A DNA stretch of 64,000 nucleotides from Rosettibacter firmus (GTDB taxonomy: Bacteria > Bacteroidota > Ignavibacteria > Ignavibacteriales > Melioribacteraceae). How positions within the stretch are numbered: the stretch's first letter is position 1; every line of letters begins with the position of its first letter. The stretch covers positions 254,001 through 318,000 of the forward strand of contig NZ_JAYKGJ010000002.1 in the NCBI RefSeq assembly GCF_036860695.1, read 5' to 3'. Below are positions 28,100 through 37,342 of the stretch, piece by piece. The notes under the pieces were generated by a model. It did not search any database, was not told where the DNA came from, and saw nothing but the letters and a program-made list of their open reading frames with translations. The position numbers were made by a program, and so were the translations under genes.

Positions 28100-28411
28100 A
28101 TGAACCTATTATTTGCAATGGCACCTCCACCAAATGGACAGGGTGGTGCAGGTAGTTTAATAAGCACATTAATAATGTTTGGTGCAATCTTCTTGATATT
28201 CTATTTTATGATTATACGACCACAACAAAAAAGAGCAAAAGAAAGAGAAAAGCTTTTAGCATCAGTGCAAAAGGGCGATAAAGTAATTCTTAGTAGTGGA
28301 CTCTATGGAACAGTTGCCCAGTTAGATGAAAAAACTGTTTTAATAGATGTAGGTAATAATGTTAAAATGAAATTTGATCGTTCAGCTATTGTAACAATTC
28401 TTAAAGATTAA
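28100..28411 (+). CDS. yajC: Sec translocon accessory subunit YajC
   Basis: The 103-residue protein has a single membrane helix (about 20-41), then IIRPQQKRAKEREKLLASVQKGDKVILSSGLYGTV, the conserved YajC cytoplasmic segment. It associates with SecDF and YidC at the inner membrane. GAGG precedes the ATG. SecD and SecF are not in the window. A hairpin follows the stop. Confidence 0.93.
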   Translation: MNLLFAMAPPPNGQGGAGSLISTLIMFGAIFLIFYFMIIRPQQKRAKEREKLLASVQKGDKVILSSGLYGTVAQLDEKTVLIDVGNNVKMKFDRSAIVTILKD

Positions 28412-28424
28412 TCTTGTATTCATA

Positions 28425-28459
28425 AAGATTGCCTTAATCTCTTTGATTAAGGCAGTCTT
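28425..28459 (+). terminator. Hairpin terminator after yajC
   Basis: A 15-base-pair stem (28425-28439 with 28445-28459, one G-T pair) encloses a five-base loop; the core is GCCTTAATC with GATTAAGGC. The T-run after it is short (CTTATAATTTC), so termination may be partial. Confidence 0.75.
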
Positions 28460-28478
28460 ATAATTTCAAAGGAGGAAT

Positions 28479-29369
28479 ATGAAAGAACTTAGTATCAAAC
28501 AAAATTTTCTTGGAATAGAAAAAAAGTATTCTAATTATGAAAATTCTCAAATTGTAATTTTGCCAGTCCCATTGGAAAAAACTGTTAGTTATGGGAAAGG
28601 TACAGGTAAAGGACCTATTGAAATACTAAAAGCTTCTCACTATGTAGAATTTTATGATGAAGAGATGAAAAGAGAATTATGTTTCGAGAAAGGGATTTGT
28701 ACACTGGAATTAATGAATCTACAGAAATTATCTATTGAAAAATCGTTACAAAAAATCCATAAAGAAGTAGCAAAACATATTGACGAAGGAAAATTTGTTG
28801 TAACACTCGGAGGTGAGCATTCTTTGTCAGCTGCACCTATTATGGCATATAATGAAAGATTTCCGAATTTATCAATTCTTCAGATTGATGCACATTCTGA
28901 TTTAAGAGATAGCTATGAAGGTTCAAAATATTCTCATGCAAGTGTTATGGCTCGTGTTGCGGAATTTAATTCTAATATTGTTCAGGTTGGAATACGTGCA
29001 CAATGCATTGAAGAGTTGGATTTAAAAAGAAAAAAAGGAATTAAAACTTTTTATGCTCGAGAAATTAAAATGGGAATGTACGGAGAAAATTGGCAGGAGA
29101 TTGTTGCAAACAACTTAACAGAAAATGTTTATATTACATTTGATGTTGATGGTCTGGATCCCTCTCTAATTCCAGCTACTGGAACTCCAGAACCTGGTGG
29201 TTTATTCTGGGATGAAACAATGAATCTTCTTAAAATAGTTGGATCAGAAAAAAATATTGTGGGTTTTGATGTAGTTGAATTAGCACCAACAAAATTTCAT
29301 CCATCATCAAATTTTGTTGCTGCGAAACTTACTTATAAAATGTTGAATTATGCATTTATTGGAAGATAA
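28479..29369 (+). CDS. speB: Agmatinase/arginase-family ureohydrolase
   Basis: The 296-residue protein carries the binuclear manganese motifs GGEHSLS (about 108-114), DAHSDLRD (about 132-139) and DVDGLDPS (about 223-230), with SHASVM between. The length and GTGKGP loop suit agmatinase, which splits agmatine to putrescine and urea, but arginase-like relatives share these motifs. AAAGGAGG precedes the ATG. It is the last housekeeping gene before the restriction-modification pair. Confidence 0.85.
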   Translation: MKELSIKQNFLGIEKKYSNYENSQIVILPVPLEKTVSYGKGTGKGPIEILKASHYVEFYDEEMKRELCFEKGICTLELMNLQKLSIEKSLQKIHKEVAKHIDEGKFVVTLGGEHSLSAAPIMAYNERFPNLSILQIDAHSDLRDSYEGSKYSHASVMARVAEFNSNIVQVGIRAQCIEELDLKRKKGIKTFYAREIKMGMYGENWQEIVANNLTENVYITFDVDGLDPSLIPATGTPEPGGLFWDETMNLLKIVGSEKNIVGFDVVELAPTKFHPSSNFVAAKLTYKMLNYAFIGR

Positions 29370-29401
29370 AAAATATTGATAATGATTTGTAAGGTTATGA
29401 A

Positions 29402-30202
29402 ATGAAAAGTAAAATTTACTTCAAAACAGGAAATATTGAAATAATTAATGATGATTATTTAACTACTGATTTGATAAATGATGAATCAATAGACTTGGTT
29501 ATCACATCACCACCTTACAATGTAGATATAAAATATAATTCTTATACAGATGATATTGATTATAAAAAATATTTAGAATTTACACATAAATGGCTTGAGA
29601 AGACATATCAACTGTTAAAAAGTGATGGAAGGTTTTGCCTAAATATTCCACTTGATAAAAATAAAGGTGGGCAACAGAGTGTTTATGCAGATATTGTTAC
29701 TATAGCAAAAGAAGTTGGTTTTAAATATCATTCAACTATAGTCTGGAACGAACAAAATATATCAAGAAGAACTGCATGGGGTTCGTGGCTATCTGCTAGT
29801 GCACCGTATGTAATTGCTCCTGTTGAAATGATTGTAGTGTTATATAAGAAAAAGTGGAAAAAAATAAGCGGTAGTAAAAAGTCTGATATAACAAAAAGTG
29901 AATTTATTGAATGGACTAATGGAGTCTGGAATTTTATGGGTGAAAGTAAAAAAAGAATTGGGCATCCTGCTCCATTTCCGTTAGAATTACCAAAAAGATG
30001 TATAAAATTATTCAGTTATGTAGGTGATATTATTTTGGATCCATTTTTAGGAAGTGGTACTACATTGATTGCATGTAATTTAACAAATAGAAAAGGGATA
30101 GGTATTGAAGTTGATAAAAATTATTGTGAATTGGCTAAAAAAAGAATTTTGAAAGAATCTATGTCTTATCAACTTACTTTAAATTCTATTTTGGAGATAT
30201 AA
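29402..30202 (+). CDS. Site-specific DNA methyltransferase (TSPPY class)
   Basis: The 266-residue protein has motif IV TSPPYN (about 36-41) near the N-terminus and the SAM-binding motif DPFLGSGTTLIACNLTNRKGIGIEVD (about 213-238) near the C-terminus, the beta-class order. TSPPY usually marks N4-cytosine methyltransferases, but some N6-adenine enzymes share it. No target-recognition specificity can be read. The HNH gene begins immediately after the stop codon, so the two form a two-gene type II restriction-modification unit. The local sequence is especially rich in A-runs compared with neighbouring genes, which fits recent acquisition but does not prove it. Confidence 0.9.
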   Translation: MKSKIYFKTGNIEIINDDYLTTDLINDESIDLVITSPPYNVDIKYNSYTDDIDYKKYLEFTHKWLEKTYQLLKSDGRFCLNIPLDKNKGGQQSVYADIVTIAKEVGFKYHSTIVWNEQNISRRTAWGSWLSASAPYVIAPVEMIVVLYKKKWKKISGSKKSDITKSEFIEWTNGVWNFMGESKKRIGHPAPFPLELPKRCIKLFSYVGDIILDPFLGSGTTLIACNLTNRKGIGIEVDKNYCELAKKRILKESMSYQLTLNSILEI

Positions 30203-30799
30203 ATGAAAAATAAAAGTATAAACGATCTTGTAATGGAGTTTTTTAAAAATCATCCCAAGCAAGATTTACCACATGGACCAGTAGTAGATTGGGTAGAAGA
30301 AGAGTATAAAAAAATATATAATAAAAAACCACGAGATGTATGGAGACAAATAAGAATGCTTCATCAATTAGGTAAATTAATTAAGGTTAAAAAAGGTATA
30401 TATAGATATGACCCCGATTATGTTCAAAATAAAAATATTTATGATTTTTCACAAAAAATGAAAGAAAAAATATTTAAAAGAGATAACTACAAATGTGTTG
30501 TTTGTGGAAGAGGTATTAATGATGGGGTTGAAATATGTGTTGATCATATAATACCAAAAGATAAAGGTGGGAAAAATATATTATCAAATGGTCAAACATT
30601 ATGTATGGAACATAATTTATTGAAAAAAAATTATTCTCAGACAGAAGCAGGAAAAAGATATTTTATTAAAATTTACAAACAAGCATTAAAAAATAAAGAC
30701 GAACGTATGGTAAAATTTTGTAAAGATGTTTTTGATATCTATGATAAATATGAAATAAATGGACATATTAGTAGACCTAATGGTAAAAAGAAAAATTAA
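30203..30799 (+). CDS. HNH endonuclease, probable restriction enzyme partner
   Basis: The 198-residue protein starts directly at the stop of the methyltransferase gene, with GGAGAT upstream. Residues 1-75 look like a small helical DNA-binding domain (VWRQIRMLHQLGKLIKVKKGIYRYD, a winged-helix-like layout ending in a beta hairpin). Residues about 85-135 form an HNH nuclease: CVVC (97-100), VDHIIPKDKGGKN (113-125) with the catalytic His, and CMEHN (about 134-138) completing the zinc-binding cysteines. It most likely cuts the unmethylated form of the site protected by its neighbour. Recognition sequence is unknown. Confidence 0.82.
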   Translation: MKNKSINDLVMEFFKNHPKQDLPHGPVVDWVEEEYKKIYNKKPRDVWRQIRMLHQLGKLIKVKKGIYRYDPDYVQNKNIYDFSQKMKEKIFKRDNYKCVVCGRGINDGVEICVDHIIPKDKGGKNILSNGQTLCMEHNLLKKNYSQTEAGKRYFIKIYKQALKNKDERMVKFCKDVFDIYDKYEINGHISRPNGKKKN

Positions 30800-30957
30800 A
30801 ACTTTTTATTAATTAAACACGATGAGGATAAAGAAAAAATAATTATTTAAAACTTTGTATTAACTACTAATAATAATTCAGAGAATAATATTTAAATATA
30901 AATTAAGAACAATATTTCTTAAAGTTGTTTATAAATAGAATTTTCAAAAAGCTTATT

Positions 30958-32283
30958 ATGACTGAGGGAAAATTGAAAAAATTACTTTTAATTCTACTAA
31001 TATTATTCTCCTTTATAAATATTTCTGCTCAAAAAATTTATTATGGAAATATTGAAGGAGAAATAGATTTAGGTATAGCTCCGTATGTAAAAAGAGTTAT
31101 ATCCGAAGCAGAAAAGAACAACGCAAATGCTGTAGTTTTTAGAATCAATACATTTGGTGGTAGAATTGATGCAGCAACTCAAATTAAAGATGCTATTCTA
31201 AATAGCAAAGTAAAAACTATTGCTTTTGTTGATAAAAGAGCAATATCTGCTGGTGCTTTAATTGCACTTTCTTGCGAAAAAATAGTAATGGTTCCTGGTG
31301 CATCTATGGGAGCTACAACTGTTGTTGATGTTTCAGGTCAAAAGCAATCTGAAAAATATCAATCATATATGCGCTCAGAAATGCGTTCTACTGCCGAAAA
31401 AAATGGTAGAAGAACTGATATTGCTCAAGGTATGGTTGATGAAAGTATTGTTGTTCCAGACTTGCAGGATGATAGCACAAAACTAATAACTTTAACTTCA
31501 GAAGAAGCTCTCAAATATAAAATGGCAGATACAGTTGTTGCATCGTTTGAAGAATTAAAAAAGGCTTTTGGATATAATAATGCAGAGGTTATTAATGTAA
31601 CTTCAAACTGGGCAGAAGATTTGGTAAGATTCTTAAATAATCCCATTGTTTCGTCTTTACTTATTATGCTTGGTCTGATAGGCTTGTATACTGAAATTAA
31701 AACTCCAGGTTGGGGATTACCGGGCACCTTAGGCATTGTATGTTTAGCTCTCTTTTTTGGTTCAGGTTATATTTTACAAATTGCTTCAATTATAGAAATA
31801 TTGATATTTGCTCTTGGAGTTATTCTACTTTTGGTTGAAATATTTGTGATACCTGGCTTTGGAATTTTTGGTATAATCGGAATTATTTTAATGATTGCTG
31901 GTTTATTTCTGGGATTACTTTCTGACTTTTCTTTTGTTGATTGGAATTTAATCTCATATGCAATTATACAACTTGCTATAACTTTTATTGGTACAGGCAT
32001 TATAATTTTAGCATTAATAAAATATTTACCTAAAGCCAGTATGTTTAATAAATTAATATTACAGGAAAGTGTAAAAGAAAAATCGGGTTACGCATTAAAA
32101 GAAAAATTTGTAAATCTCATTGGTAAAGAAGGGATTGCTTTAACTGACTTACGTCCTGCGGGAACTGCTCTGATAGATGGAGAAAGAATAGATGTTGTAA
32201 CCGAAGGAGATTTTATTACCAATAATTCAGTTATTATTGTTAAAAAAGTTGAAGGTTCAAAAATTGTTGTTGGAAAAAAATAA
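30958..32283 (+). CDS. nfeD: Long-form NfeD protein (ClpP-class membrane serine protease)
   Basis: I use the ATG at 30958, giving 441 residues. A TTG at 30973 with GAGGG just before is also possible, and the frame stays open a little further upstream. A signal/anchor segment (about 5-24, ending NISAQ) precedes a ClpP-like domain with FRINTFGGRIDAA, AISAGALIALS (Ser) and a following lysine region. Several membrane helices (about 220-340) and a C-terminal OB-fold (GKEGIALTDLRPAGTALIDG, about 375-440) follow. Long NfeD proteins cleave stomatin-type membrane proteins and usually sit beside a stomatin/SPFH gene. None is visible here. Confidence 0.85.
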   Translation: MTEGKLKKLLLILLILFSFINISAQKIYYGNIEGEIDLGIAPYVKRVISEAEKNNANAVVFRINTFGGRIDAATQIKDAILNSKVKTIAFVDKRAISAGALIALSCEKIVMVPGASMGATTVVDVSGQKQSEKYQSYMRSEMRSTAEKNGRRTDIAQGMVDESIVVPDLQDDSTKLITLTSEEALKYKMADTVVASFEELKKAFGYNNAEVINVTSNWAEDLVRFLNNPIVSSLLIMLGLIGLYTEIKTPGWGLPGTLGIVCLALFFGSGYILQIASIIEILIFALGVILLLVEIFVIPGFGIFGIIGIILMIAGLFLGLLSDFSFVDWNLISYAIIQLAITFIGTGIIILALIKYLPKASMFNKLILQESVKEKSGYALKEKFVNLIGKEGIALTDLRPAGTALIDGERIDVVTEGDFITNNSVIIVKKVEGSKIVVGKK

Positions 32284-32345
32284 GAACACAGACAATCGTA
32301 ATATTTATCTTAATTGATTTTTTGTTTTATGATTGTCTGTGTTCT
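32283..32345. terminator. Long-loop inverted repeat between convergent genes
   Basis: AGAACACAGACAATC (32283-32297) is exactly complementary to 32331-32345. The 33-base loop is A+T-rich. It stands between nfeD (+) and the lipoprotein gene (-), as a bidirectional terminator would. The loop is unusually long and no long T-run follows on the + side (CTCTTATT). Confidence 0.7.
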
Positions 32346-32351
32346 CTCTTA

Positions 32352-33377
32352 TTAAAGTAACTCGATTATATTTTTATTCAAAGTATAATCTTTACGAACA
32401 GCTTTTCTTAATTTTTGTGTTTCATCTCTTACTTCCAGAGTTGCTACAATTTCTACACTTGTTTCTGTTTCTGCTTTAATTAAAATTCCTTTATCGATAT
32501 TAAATAGAATATTTCCTGAACCTGATATTTTAGGATCATTGAAATTATATTTAATCCCATTATCTTCACCTTTTTTATTGCCTGTCCAGGTGCACGATAA
32601 ATTAGCACTTAATTTTGCAGCTTTATCATTATTTATTTTAAAGAAATCTTCTACTTTGTAAGTAATTGTATTATCAATTTTAAAGATACTTAATTGACCT
32701 GGATAATTTTTTTGCCAGGTAGAATCTTTAGCTAAAGATTTTTTTGGTAATTCTCTAAAAAGTAATTGAGTGATTGGTTTTATTAATGCATCCCCAAGAT
32801 TTTTAGCAAATTGTGATTTTTGTTCTGCAGTTAAATTTTGTTTTTGAGGCTGCAAAGAATTCATTTTATCGATAATCTTATCAAGTCTTGATACTTCAAT
32901 TACTTCTCCTTTTTCACTTACTCTTGCACGATATGGAGTGTTATGAATGGATAAATATTCAAAATACTTTTGTTGTTCTTCTGGAGTTAATTTTACATTG
33001 GAATCAAAAGTAATTTTTTGACCATTTATATCTGCATTAATTTTTAATGAAGAAATATTTAAAGATAATTCTGCAGTTTTGTCATCATCAACATCAAGAA
33101 CTTCAATATCAAATATGTAAGTAGTAGTTTGATTAGATTTCGATTGCATTAAAGAATCGGCTTGAATACTTTCAAATGTTGATGTGATAGCAGTAAGCTT
33201 GTATTTAAGTTTATCGCCCTTTTCAAATTTGTAGCGAAGAGAAACTTTTTCGCCTTTTAGATCAATACTTTCCAGTTTAGCCTTTGAAATATCTCCACTG
33301 TACTTTTCTTCTTTTTTACTACAAGAAGTGATAAGAAGAATAGAAATTAATAGAACTAATAAATATACATTTTTCAT
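32352..33377 (-). CDS. Lipoprotein resembling DUF6263
   Basis: The 341-residue protein begins MKNVYLLVLLISILLITSC, a lipoprotein signal with Cys19 as the lipidation site. The mature part is beta-rich. KGEKVSLRYKFEKGDKLKYKLT near the start and the WQKNYPGQL and GNILFNIDKGILIKAETE segments further on match the general layout of DUF6263 lipoproteins. Their function is unknown. It is probably anchored in the outer or inner membrane facing the periplasm. ndk follows upstream on the same strand with a 36-base gap, so co-transcription is likely. Confidence 0.7.
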   Translation of the reverse strand: MKNVYLLVLLISILLITSCSKKEEKYSGDISKAKLESIDLKGEKVSLRYKFEKGDKLKYKLTAITSTFESIQADSLMQSKSNQTTTYIFDIEVLDVDDDKTAELSLNISSLKINADINGQKITFDSNVKLTPEEQQKYFEYLSIHNTPYRARVSEKGEVIEVSRLDKIIDKMNSLQPQKQNLTAEQKSQFAKNLGDALIKPITQLLFRELPKKSLAKDSTWQKNYPGQLSIFKIDNTITYKVEDFFKINNDKAAKLSANLSCTWTGNKKGEDNGIKYNFNDPKISGSGNILFNIDKGILIKAETETSVEIVATLEVRDETQKLRKAVRKDYTLNKNIIELL

Positions 33378-33413
33378 ATTATCTCTTTTTATTGTTTGAT
33401 TAAAATATTTTTG

Positions 33414-33848
33414 TTAATTCCATCCATTGATTTCAAGAAGTTCTTTTCTTGAGAAAAAATGAGCTATTTCTTTTAATGCATTTTCATTTGAATCGGAACC
33501 GTGAACAATATTTTCCTGAATATTATCTGCATAAAGTTTTCTTATTGTTCCTTCTTCAGCTTTTGCTGGATCGGTAGCCCCAATTAATTTTCTAAACTCT
33601 TCAACTGCATTTTCTTTTTCAAGTACAATTGGAACACATGGACCTGAAGTCATATATGCAATTAAGTCATTAAAGAAAGGTCTTTCTTTATGGATTTCAT
33701 AAAATCCTTTTGCAGAATCAGGTGTTAGTCTTACCATTTTCATTGCAAGTATTTTAAAGCCAGCGTCCTGTATATGTGAAATAACTTTTCCAATTAAATT
33801 TTTTCTTACACAATCAGGTTTAAGAATAGCTAAAGTTTTGTTACTCAA
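33414..33848 (-). CDS. ndk: Nucleoside diphosphate kinase
   Basis: The start is TTG (reading [12 protein letters not shown]) preceded by AAGGAG. The 144-residue protein has the phosphorylated active-site histidine in [12 protein letters not shown] (about residue 117), plus [36 protein letters not shown] and [12 protein letters not shown]. It moves the terminal phosphate from NTPs to NDPs. It is 25 bases downstream of sucD, with which it physically and metabolically pairs in some bacteria through GTP/ATP exchange. Confidence 0.96.
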   Translation of the reverse strand: MSNKTLAILKPDCVRKNLIGKVISHIQDAGFKILAMKMVRLTPDSAKGFYEIHKERPFFNDLIAYMTSGPCVPIVLEKENAVEEFRKLIGATDPAKAEEGTIRKLYADNIQENIVHGSDSNENALKEIAHFFSRKELLEINGWN

Positions 33849-33873
33849 TTTTCTCTCCTTATTTGTTATTAAA

Positions 33874-34845
33874 TTATTTTACTTTGCTTTTTAATTTTTT
33901 ATTTGACTTCTTTTTATTAGAAGAATTTTTAAGACTAATTTTTTTATTTAATTTTTTTGTTGATTTAATTTTATCAAGTACTCTTTTCATTGTAATACCA
34001 ATTTCAGCAGGACTTTCAACAACATGAATGCCTGCTCTTTTCATTGCTGCCATTTTTTCAGCAGCAGTTCCTTTGCCACCAGAAATTATTGCGCCTGCAT
34101 GTCCCATCCTACGTCCCGGAGGGGCAGTTCTACCAGCAATAAAACCAACTACAGGTTTTTTAACATACTTTTTAATGAATTCGGCAGCTTCTTCTTCTGC
34201 ATTCCCTCCAATTTCGCCAATCATTATTATAGCTTCAGTATCAGGATCTTCATTAAATAATTTTATAATATCAATAAATCGTGAACCAATAATTGGATCG
34301 CCACCAATGCCTACACAAGTAGATTGACCAATACCTAAATCTGTAAGTTGTTTAACTGCTTCATAAGTTAGAGTTCCACTTCTTGAAACTATTCCAACTT
34401 TTCCTTTTTTATGAATATATCCAGGCATAATTCCGATTTTAGCTTTACCTGGAGAAATTATACCAGGGCAATTTGGACCAATTAATCGTACATCTTTACC
34501 ATTTAATGAATGATATACAGAAATCATATCTTTAATTGGAATGCCTTCTGTAATGCAAACTATAAGTTTAATACCAGCATTTGCTGCTTCTAAAATTGCA
34601 TCGGCTGCAAAAGCTGGGGGTACAAATATTGCAGAAGCATTGGCTTTTGTAGCTTTCACTGCTTCTGATACAGTATTGAATATCGGAATATCTGTGTCCT
34701 CAAATTTTTGTCCACCTTTTCCAGGAGTTACACCAGCTACTACTTTTGTTCCATATTCTAACATCTGTCGAGTATGAAAAGAACCTTCGCTGCCAGTTAT
34801 TCCTTGAACTATTACTTTTGTTTTTTTATCCAGCAAAATACTCAT
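33874..34845 (-). CDS. sucD: Succinyl-CoA ligase, alpha subunit
   Basis: I choose the ATG at 34845 ([21 protein letters not shown]), preceded by AAGGA, because SucD normally starts there. The frame is open 32 codons further upstream, but that lysine-rich part is probably not translated. The protein has the CoA-binding Rossmann domain, GPNCPGI (about 120), GDPIIGS, and the phosphohistidine loop [17 protein letters not shown] (about 245-262). It makes succinyl-CoA or succinate with phosphorylation of ADP/GDP. Of 323 residues, the last 30 or so form a Lys/Asn/Ser-rich tail absent from ordinary 290-residue SucD. The beta-subunit gene is not in the window. Confidence 0.92.
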   Translation of the reverse strand: MSILLDKKTKVIVQGITGSEGSFHTRQMLEYGTKVVAGVTPGKGGQKFEDTDIPIFNTVSEAVKATKANASAIFVPPAFAADAILEAANAGIKLIVCITEGIPIKDMISVYHSLNGKDVRLIGPNCPGIISPGKAKIGIMPGYIHKKGKVGIVSRSGTLTYEAVKQLTDLGIGQSTCVGIGGDPIIGSRFIDIIKLFNEDPDTEAIIMIGEIGGNAEEEAAEFIKKYVKKPVVGFIAGRTAPPGRRMGHAGAIISGGKGTAAEKMAAMKRAGIHVVESPAEIGITMKRVLDKIKSTKKLNKKISLKNSSNKKKSNKKLKSKVK

Positions 34846-34977
34846 GGTTTTATCCTTAGTGTATTTGTTTAATTTTTTATTTACAAAATTAAGAAAACCT
34901 TTTAAATAAACTTTATAAAATTTCTTTTTGATCTTATTCATTTAATGTAAATTTGTTTTTTAAAAAAGGAGGTTTTA

Positions 34978-35331
34978 ATGGAAAATAGTTTTGGTATAAC
35001 TGGTTTTATTTTTAATGATGATATTCAATGGGAAAATGTTGGAGATGGAGTTAGAAGAAAAATAATGGCTTATGATAAAGACTTGATGCTTACTGCAGTT
35101 GAATTCAAAAAAGGTGCTATAGGATATGTTCATAAACATCCACATAAACAAGTAACTTATATAGTTAAAGGAGCTTTTGAAGTTACCATCGAAAATCAAA
35201 AGAAAATCCAGAAAGCTGGTGATGTATTTTTTATTCCTTCAAATGTTGAACATGGTGTTGTATCTCTTGAAGAAGATAGCCTATTAATTGATGTATTTAA
35301 TCCATACCGTGAAGATTTTATTAAAAAGTAA
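34978..35331 (+). CDS. Single-domain cupin protein
   Basis: The 117-residue protein has cupin motif 1 as HKHPHKQVTYIVKGAFEVTI (about 44-63) and motif 2 GDVFFIPSNVEHGV (about 80-93), with conserved histidines that would bind a metal ion. AAAAGGAGG precedes the ATG. Similar small cupins act in sugar or uronate metabolism (for example KdgF in pectin breakdown). KdgF-like activity on unsaturated uronates would fit the adjacent pectin island. This link is an inference. Confidence 0.75.
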   Translation: MENSFGITGFIFNDDIQWENVGDGVRRKIMAYDKDLMLTAVEFKKGAIGYVHKHPHKQVTYIVKGAFEVTIENQKKIQKAGDVFFIPSNVEHGVVSLEEDSLLIDVFNPYREDFIKK

Positions 35332-35357
35332 ATCACAAATTCAAAAAAGAATAAGCC

Positions 35358-36164
35358 ATGATTTATATTAAAAAAATTCTGTTCACAATTTTTATAATTG
35401 TGTTTGTAACTAACTTTTATGCACAGGAAAATAAAATAAAAATATGGAATGGTTTAGCTCCGGGTACAGGAGATACATTAAATAACGAAACTTATGTTGA
35501 TGGTCGCTTCAGAAATATTTATCAACCAGAATTAACAGCTTTTCTATTAGATAATAGAACAATAAATACTCCTACAATTATTATTTTCCCTGGAGGAGGC
35601 TATACTCATCTTGCATATGAAAAGGAAGGATTAAAAGTTGCAAAATTCCTTAATAGTAATGGAATAAATGCTTTCATACTTAAGTACAGGCTTAATGAAA
35701 ATCTTGCACTTATTGATGCACAAAGAGCAGTTAAATTTATAAGAGCAAAGGCAAGAGAATTTAATATTAATCCAGATAAAATTGGAATTATGGGTTTTTC
35801 TGCTGGAGGACATTTAGCAGCAAATATGATTATTAGTGAAAATAAAAATTATATCAATGATAATATTGATTCCATGAATCATATCCCCAATTTTGTTGTA
35901 CTTATTTATCCATGGCTTCAGAATCTATACAAAGAAGTTAAAAATACTTTCCCACCAACTTTTTTTATTCATGCTTCGGACGATACACGAGTTCCTGTTG
36001 AGCAGAGTATAAATTTTTATAATGAATTGATTAAAAAGAATACAAATGTTGAAATGCATATTTACAACAAAGGTGGACATGGTTTTGGAATGGAAAAAGA
36101 AAGAGGAAGATCAGCTTCCTGGGGAAATATTTTTCTTGAATGGTTAAATTCAATTGAGTATTAA
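35358..36164 (+). CDS. Secreted alpha/beta hydrolase, acetyl-esterase-like
   Basis: The 268-residue protein has a signal peptide (about 1-22, FYAQ). It shows the oxyanion segment FPGGGYTHLA (about 75-84), the nucleophile elbow GFSAGGHLA (about 145-153), the acid DDTRVPVEQS (about 204) and the base GGHGFG (about 236). It resembles bifunctional acetylxylan/feruloyl esterase-type enzymes that deacetylate plant polymers. Because a PL10 lyase and a GDSL hydrolase follow, pectin or rhamnogalacturonan deacetylation is the most likely role. The ribosome site is weak. Confidence 0.78.
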   Translation: MIYIKKILFTIFIIVFVTNFYAQENKIKIWNGLAPGTGDTLNNETYVDGRFRNIYQPELTAFLLDNRTINTPTIIIFPGGGYTHLAYEKEGLKVAKFLNSNGINAFILKYRLNENLALIDAQRAVKFIRAKAREFNINPDKIGIMGFSAGGHLAANMIISENKNYINDNIDSMNHIPNFVVLIYPWLQNLYKEVKNTFPPTFFIHASDDTRVPVEQSINFYNELIKKNTNVEMHIYNKGGHGFGMEKERGRSASWGNIFLEWLNSIEY

Positions 36165-36177
36165 ATAAGGATTATTT

Positions 36178-37335
36178 ATGAAAAAATTAATTTGTCTTTT
36201 ATTCATTTATTCCAACTTATTATTTGCACAAACAAATTATCCTGATGTTTCTGGATTTCAAAATAGTGCACATCACTGGTACGATATTTATTCTGACGAA
36301 AATGTAATTAATCCTCGTCCTGGTCATCCTCGATATAAACCTGAAAATGTAAAAGAAATTGCAGATAATATTTTGCTTTATCAAAAAGAAAATGGTGGCT
36401 GGCCTAAAAATTATGATATGCTTGCAATATTAACTGAAGAGCAAAAAGATTCTTTAAGAAAAGCAAAGAATCAATTGAATACTACATTCGATAACTGGAC
36501 TACACATACACAGATTGAATATTTAGCTCAAGCCTATCTTTTAATTGGTGATGATAGATATAAAGAAGCTTGTCTTAAAGGAATTGATTTCATCCTTTCT
36601 GCACAATATCCAAATGGTGGATGGCCACAGTTTTATCCAGATACAAGTGGATATAGAAAATATATTACTTTTAATGATGGTGTAATGAGTGGAATAATGA
36701 AAGTACTTTATAATATTGTAATGAATAAACCACAATATGCTTTTGTAGATTCTGTAAGAAAAGAAAAAGTAAAAAAAGCTTTTGAAAAAGGTCTCGATTG
36801 TATTTTAAAAACTCAGATTAATGATAATGGAAAACTTACTGCGTGGCCACAACAAGCTGATAATGTAGGCTTATTTCCGCAGTGGGCAAGAAATTTTGAA
36901 CCTCCCTCAATCTGTAATGCAGAAAGTGCAGAAGTGGTCTTATTTTTAATGAGTATCGAGAATCCTTCGAAAGAAATTATTAATGCAGTTCAAAGTGCTG
37001 TTAAATGGTTTGATGAATCTAAAATTAATGGGATAAGAATTGTTGAAAAAAAGATTGAACCAAAAAAATACTATTATAGTACTTTTGATTATGATCGCAT
37101 TGTGATTAACGATTCTACAGCTCCACCAATCTGGACAAGATATTATGAATTAAAAACGCATCGCCCTTTGTTTTGCAATCGTGATAGAAAAGTTGTTTAC
37201 TCGTTAGCAGAAGTTGAACATGAACGAAGAGCAGGCTACACATGGTATACATATGCACCTCAAGAAGTATTGAATAAATATCCTGAATGGCAAAAAAAAT
37301 ATGCACCTAATGAAAATGTTCTAAATAAAAAATGA
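36178..37335 (+). CDS. Pectate lyase, PL10 family
   Basis: The 385-residue protein has a signal peptide (about 1-18, LLFAQ). PL10 features include ENGGWPKNYDM, TFDNWTTHTQIEYLAQAY, QYPNGGWPQFYPD, FNDGVMSGIM, TAWPQQAD, RNFEPPSICNAESAEV and the end RPLFCNRDRKVVYSLAEVEHERRAGYTWY. These form the (alpha/alpha)3 toroid and the active-site arginine/aspartate groups. It cleaves de-esterified homogalacturonan by beta-elimination, calcium dependent, in the periplasm or outside. AAGG stands eight bases before the ATG. The GDSL gene follows seven bases after the stop. Confidence 0.93.
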   Translation: MKKLICLLFIYSNLLFAQTNYPDVSGFQNSAHHWYDIYSDENVINPRPGHPRYKPENVKEIADNILLYQKENGGWPKNYDMLAILTEEQKDSLRKAKNQLNTTFDNWTTHTQIEYLAQAYLLIGDDRYKEACLKGIDFILSAQYPNGGWPQFYPDTSGYRKYITFNDGVMSGIMKVLYNIVMNKPQYAFVDSVRKEKVKKAFEKGLDCILKTQINDNGKLTAWPQQADNVGLFPQWARNFEPPSICNAESAEVVLFLMSIENPSKEIINAVQSAVKWFDESKINGIRIVEKKIEPKKYYYSTFDYDRIVINDSTAPPIWTRYYELKTHRPLFCNRDRKVVYSLAEVEHERRAGYTWYTYAPQEVLNKYPEWQKKYAPNENVLNKK

Positions 37336-37342
37336 GTTAATA

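Noticed and set aside
34028-34327. Open frame on the + strand opposite sucD
   Set aside because: It is the mirror of Ala/Gly/Pro codons of sucD, with no ribosome site or recognisable protein.
34846-34941. Thirty-two-codon N-terminal extension of SucD
   Set aside because: The usual SucD start is at 34845 with AAGGA in front. The extension is Lys/Asn/Phe-rich and resembles untranslated A+T-rich leader.
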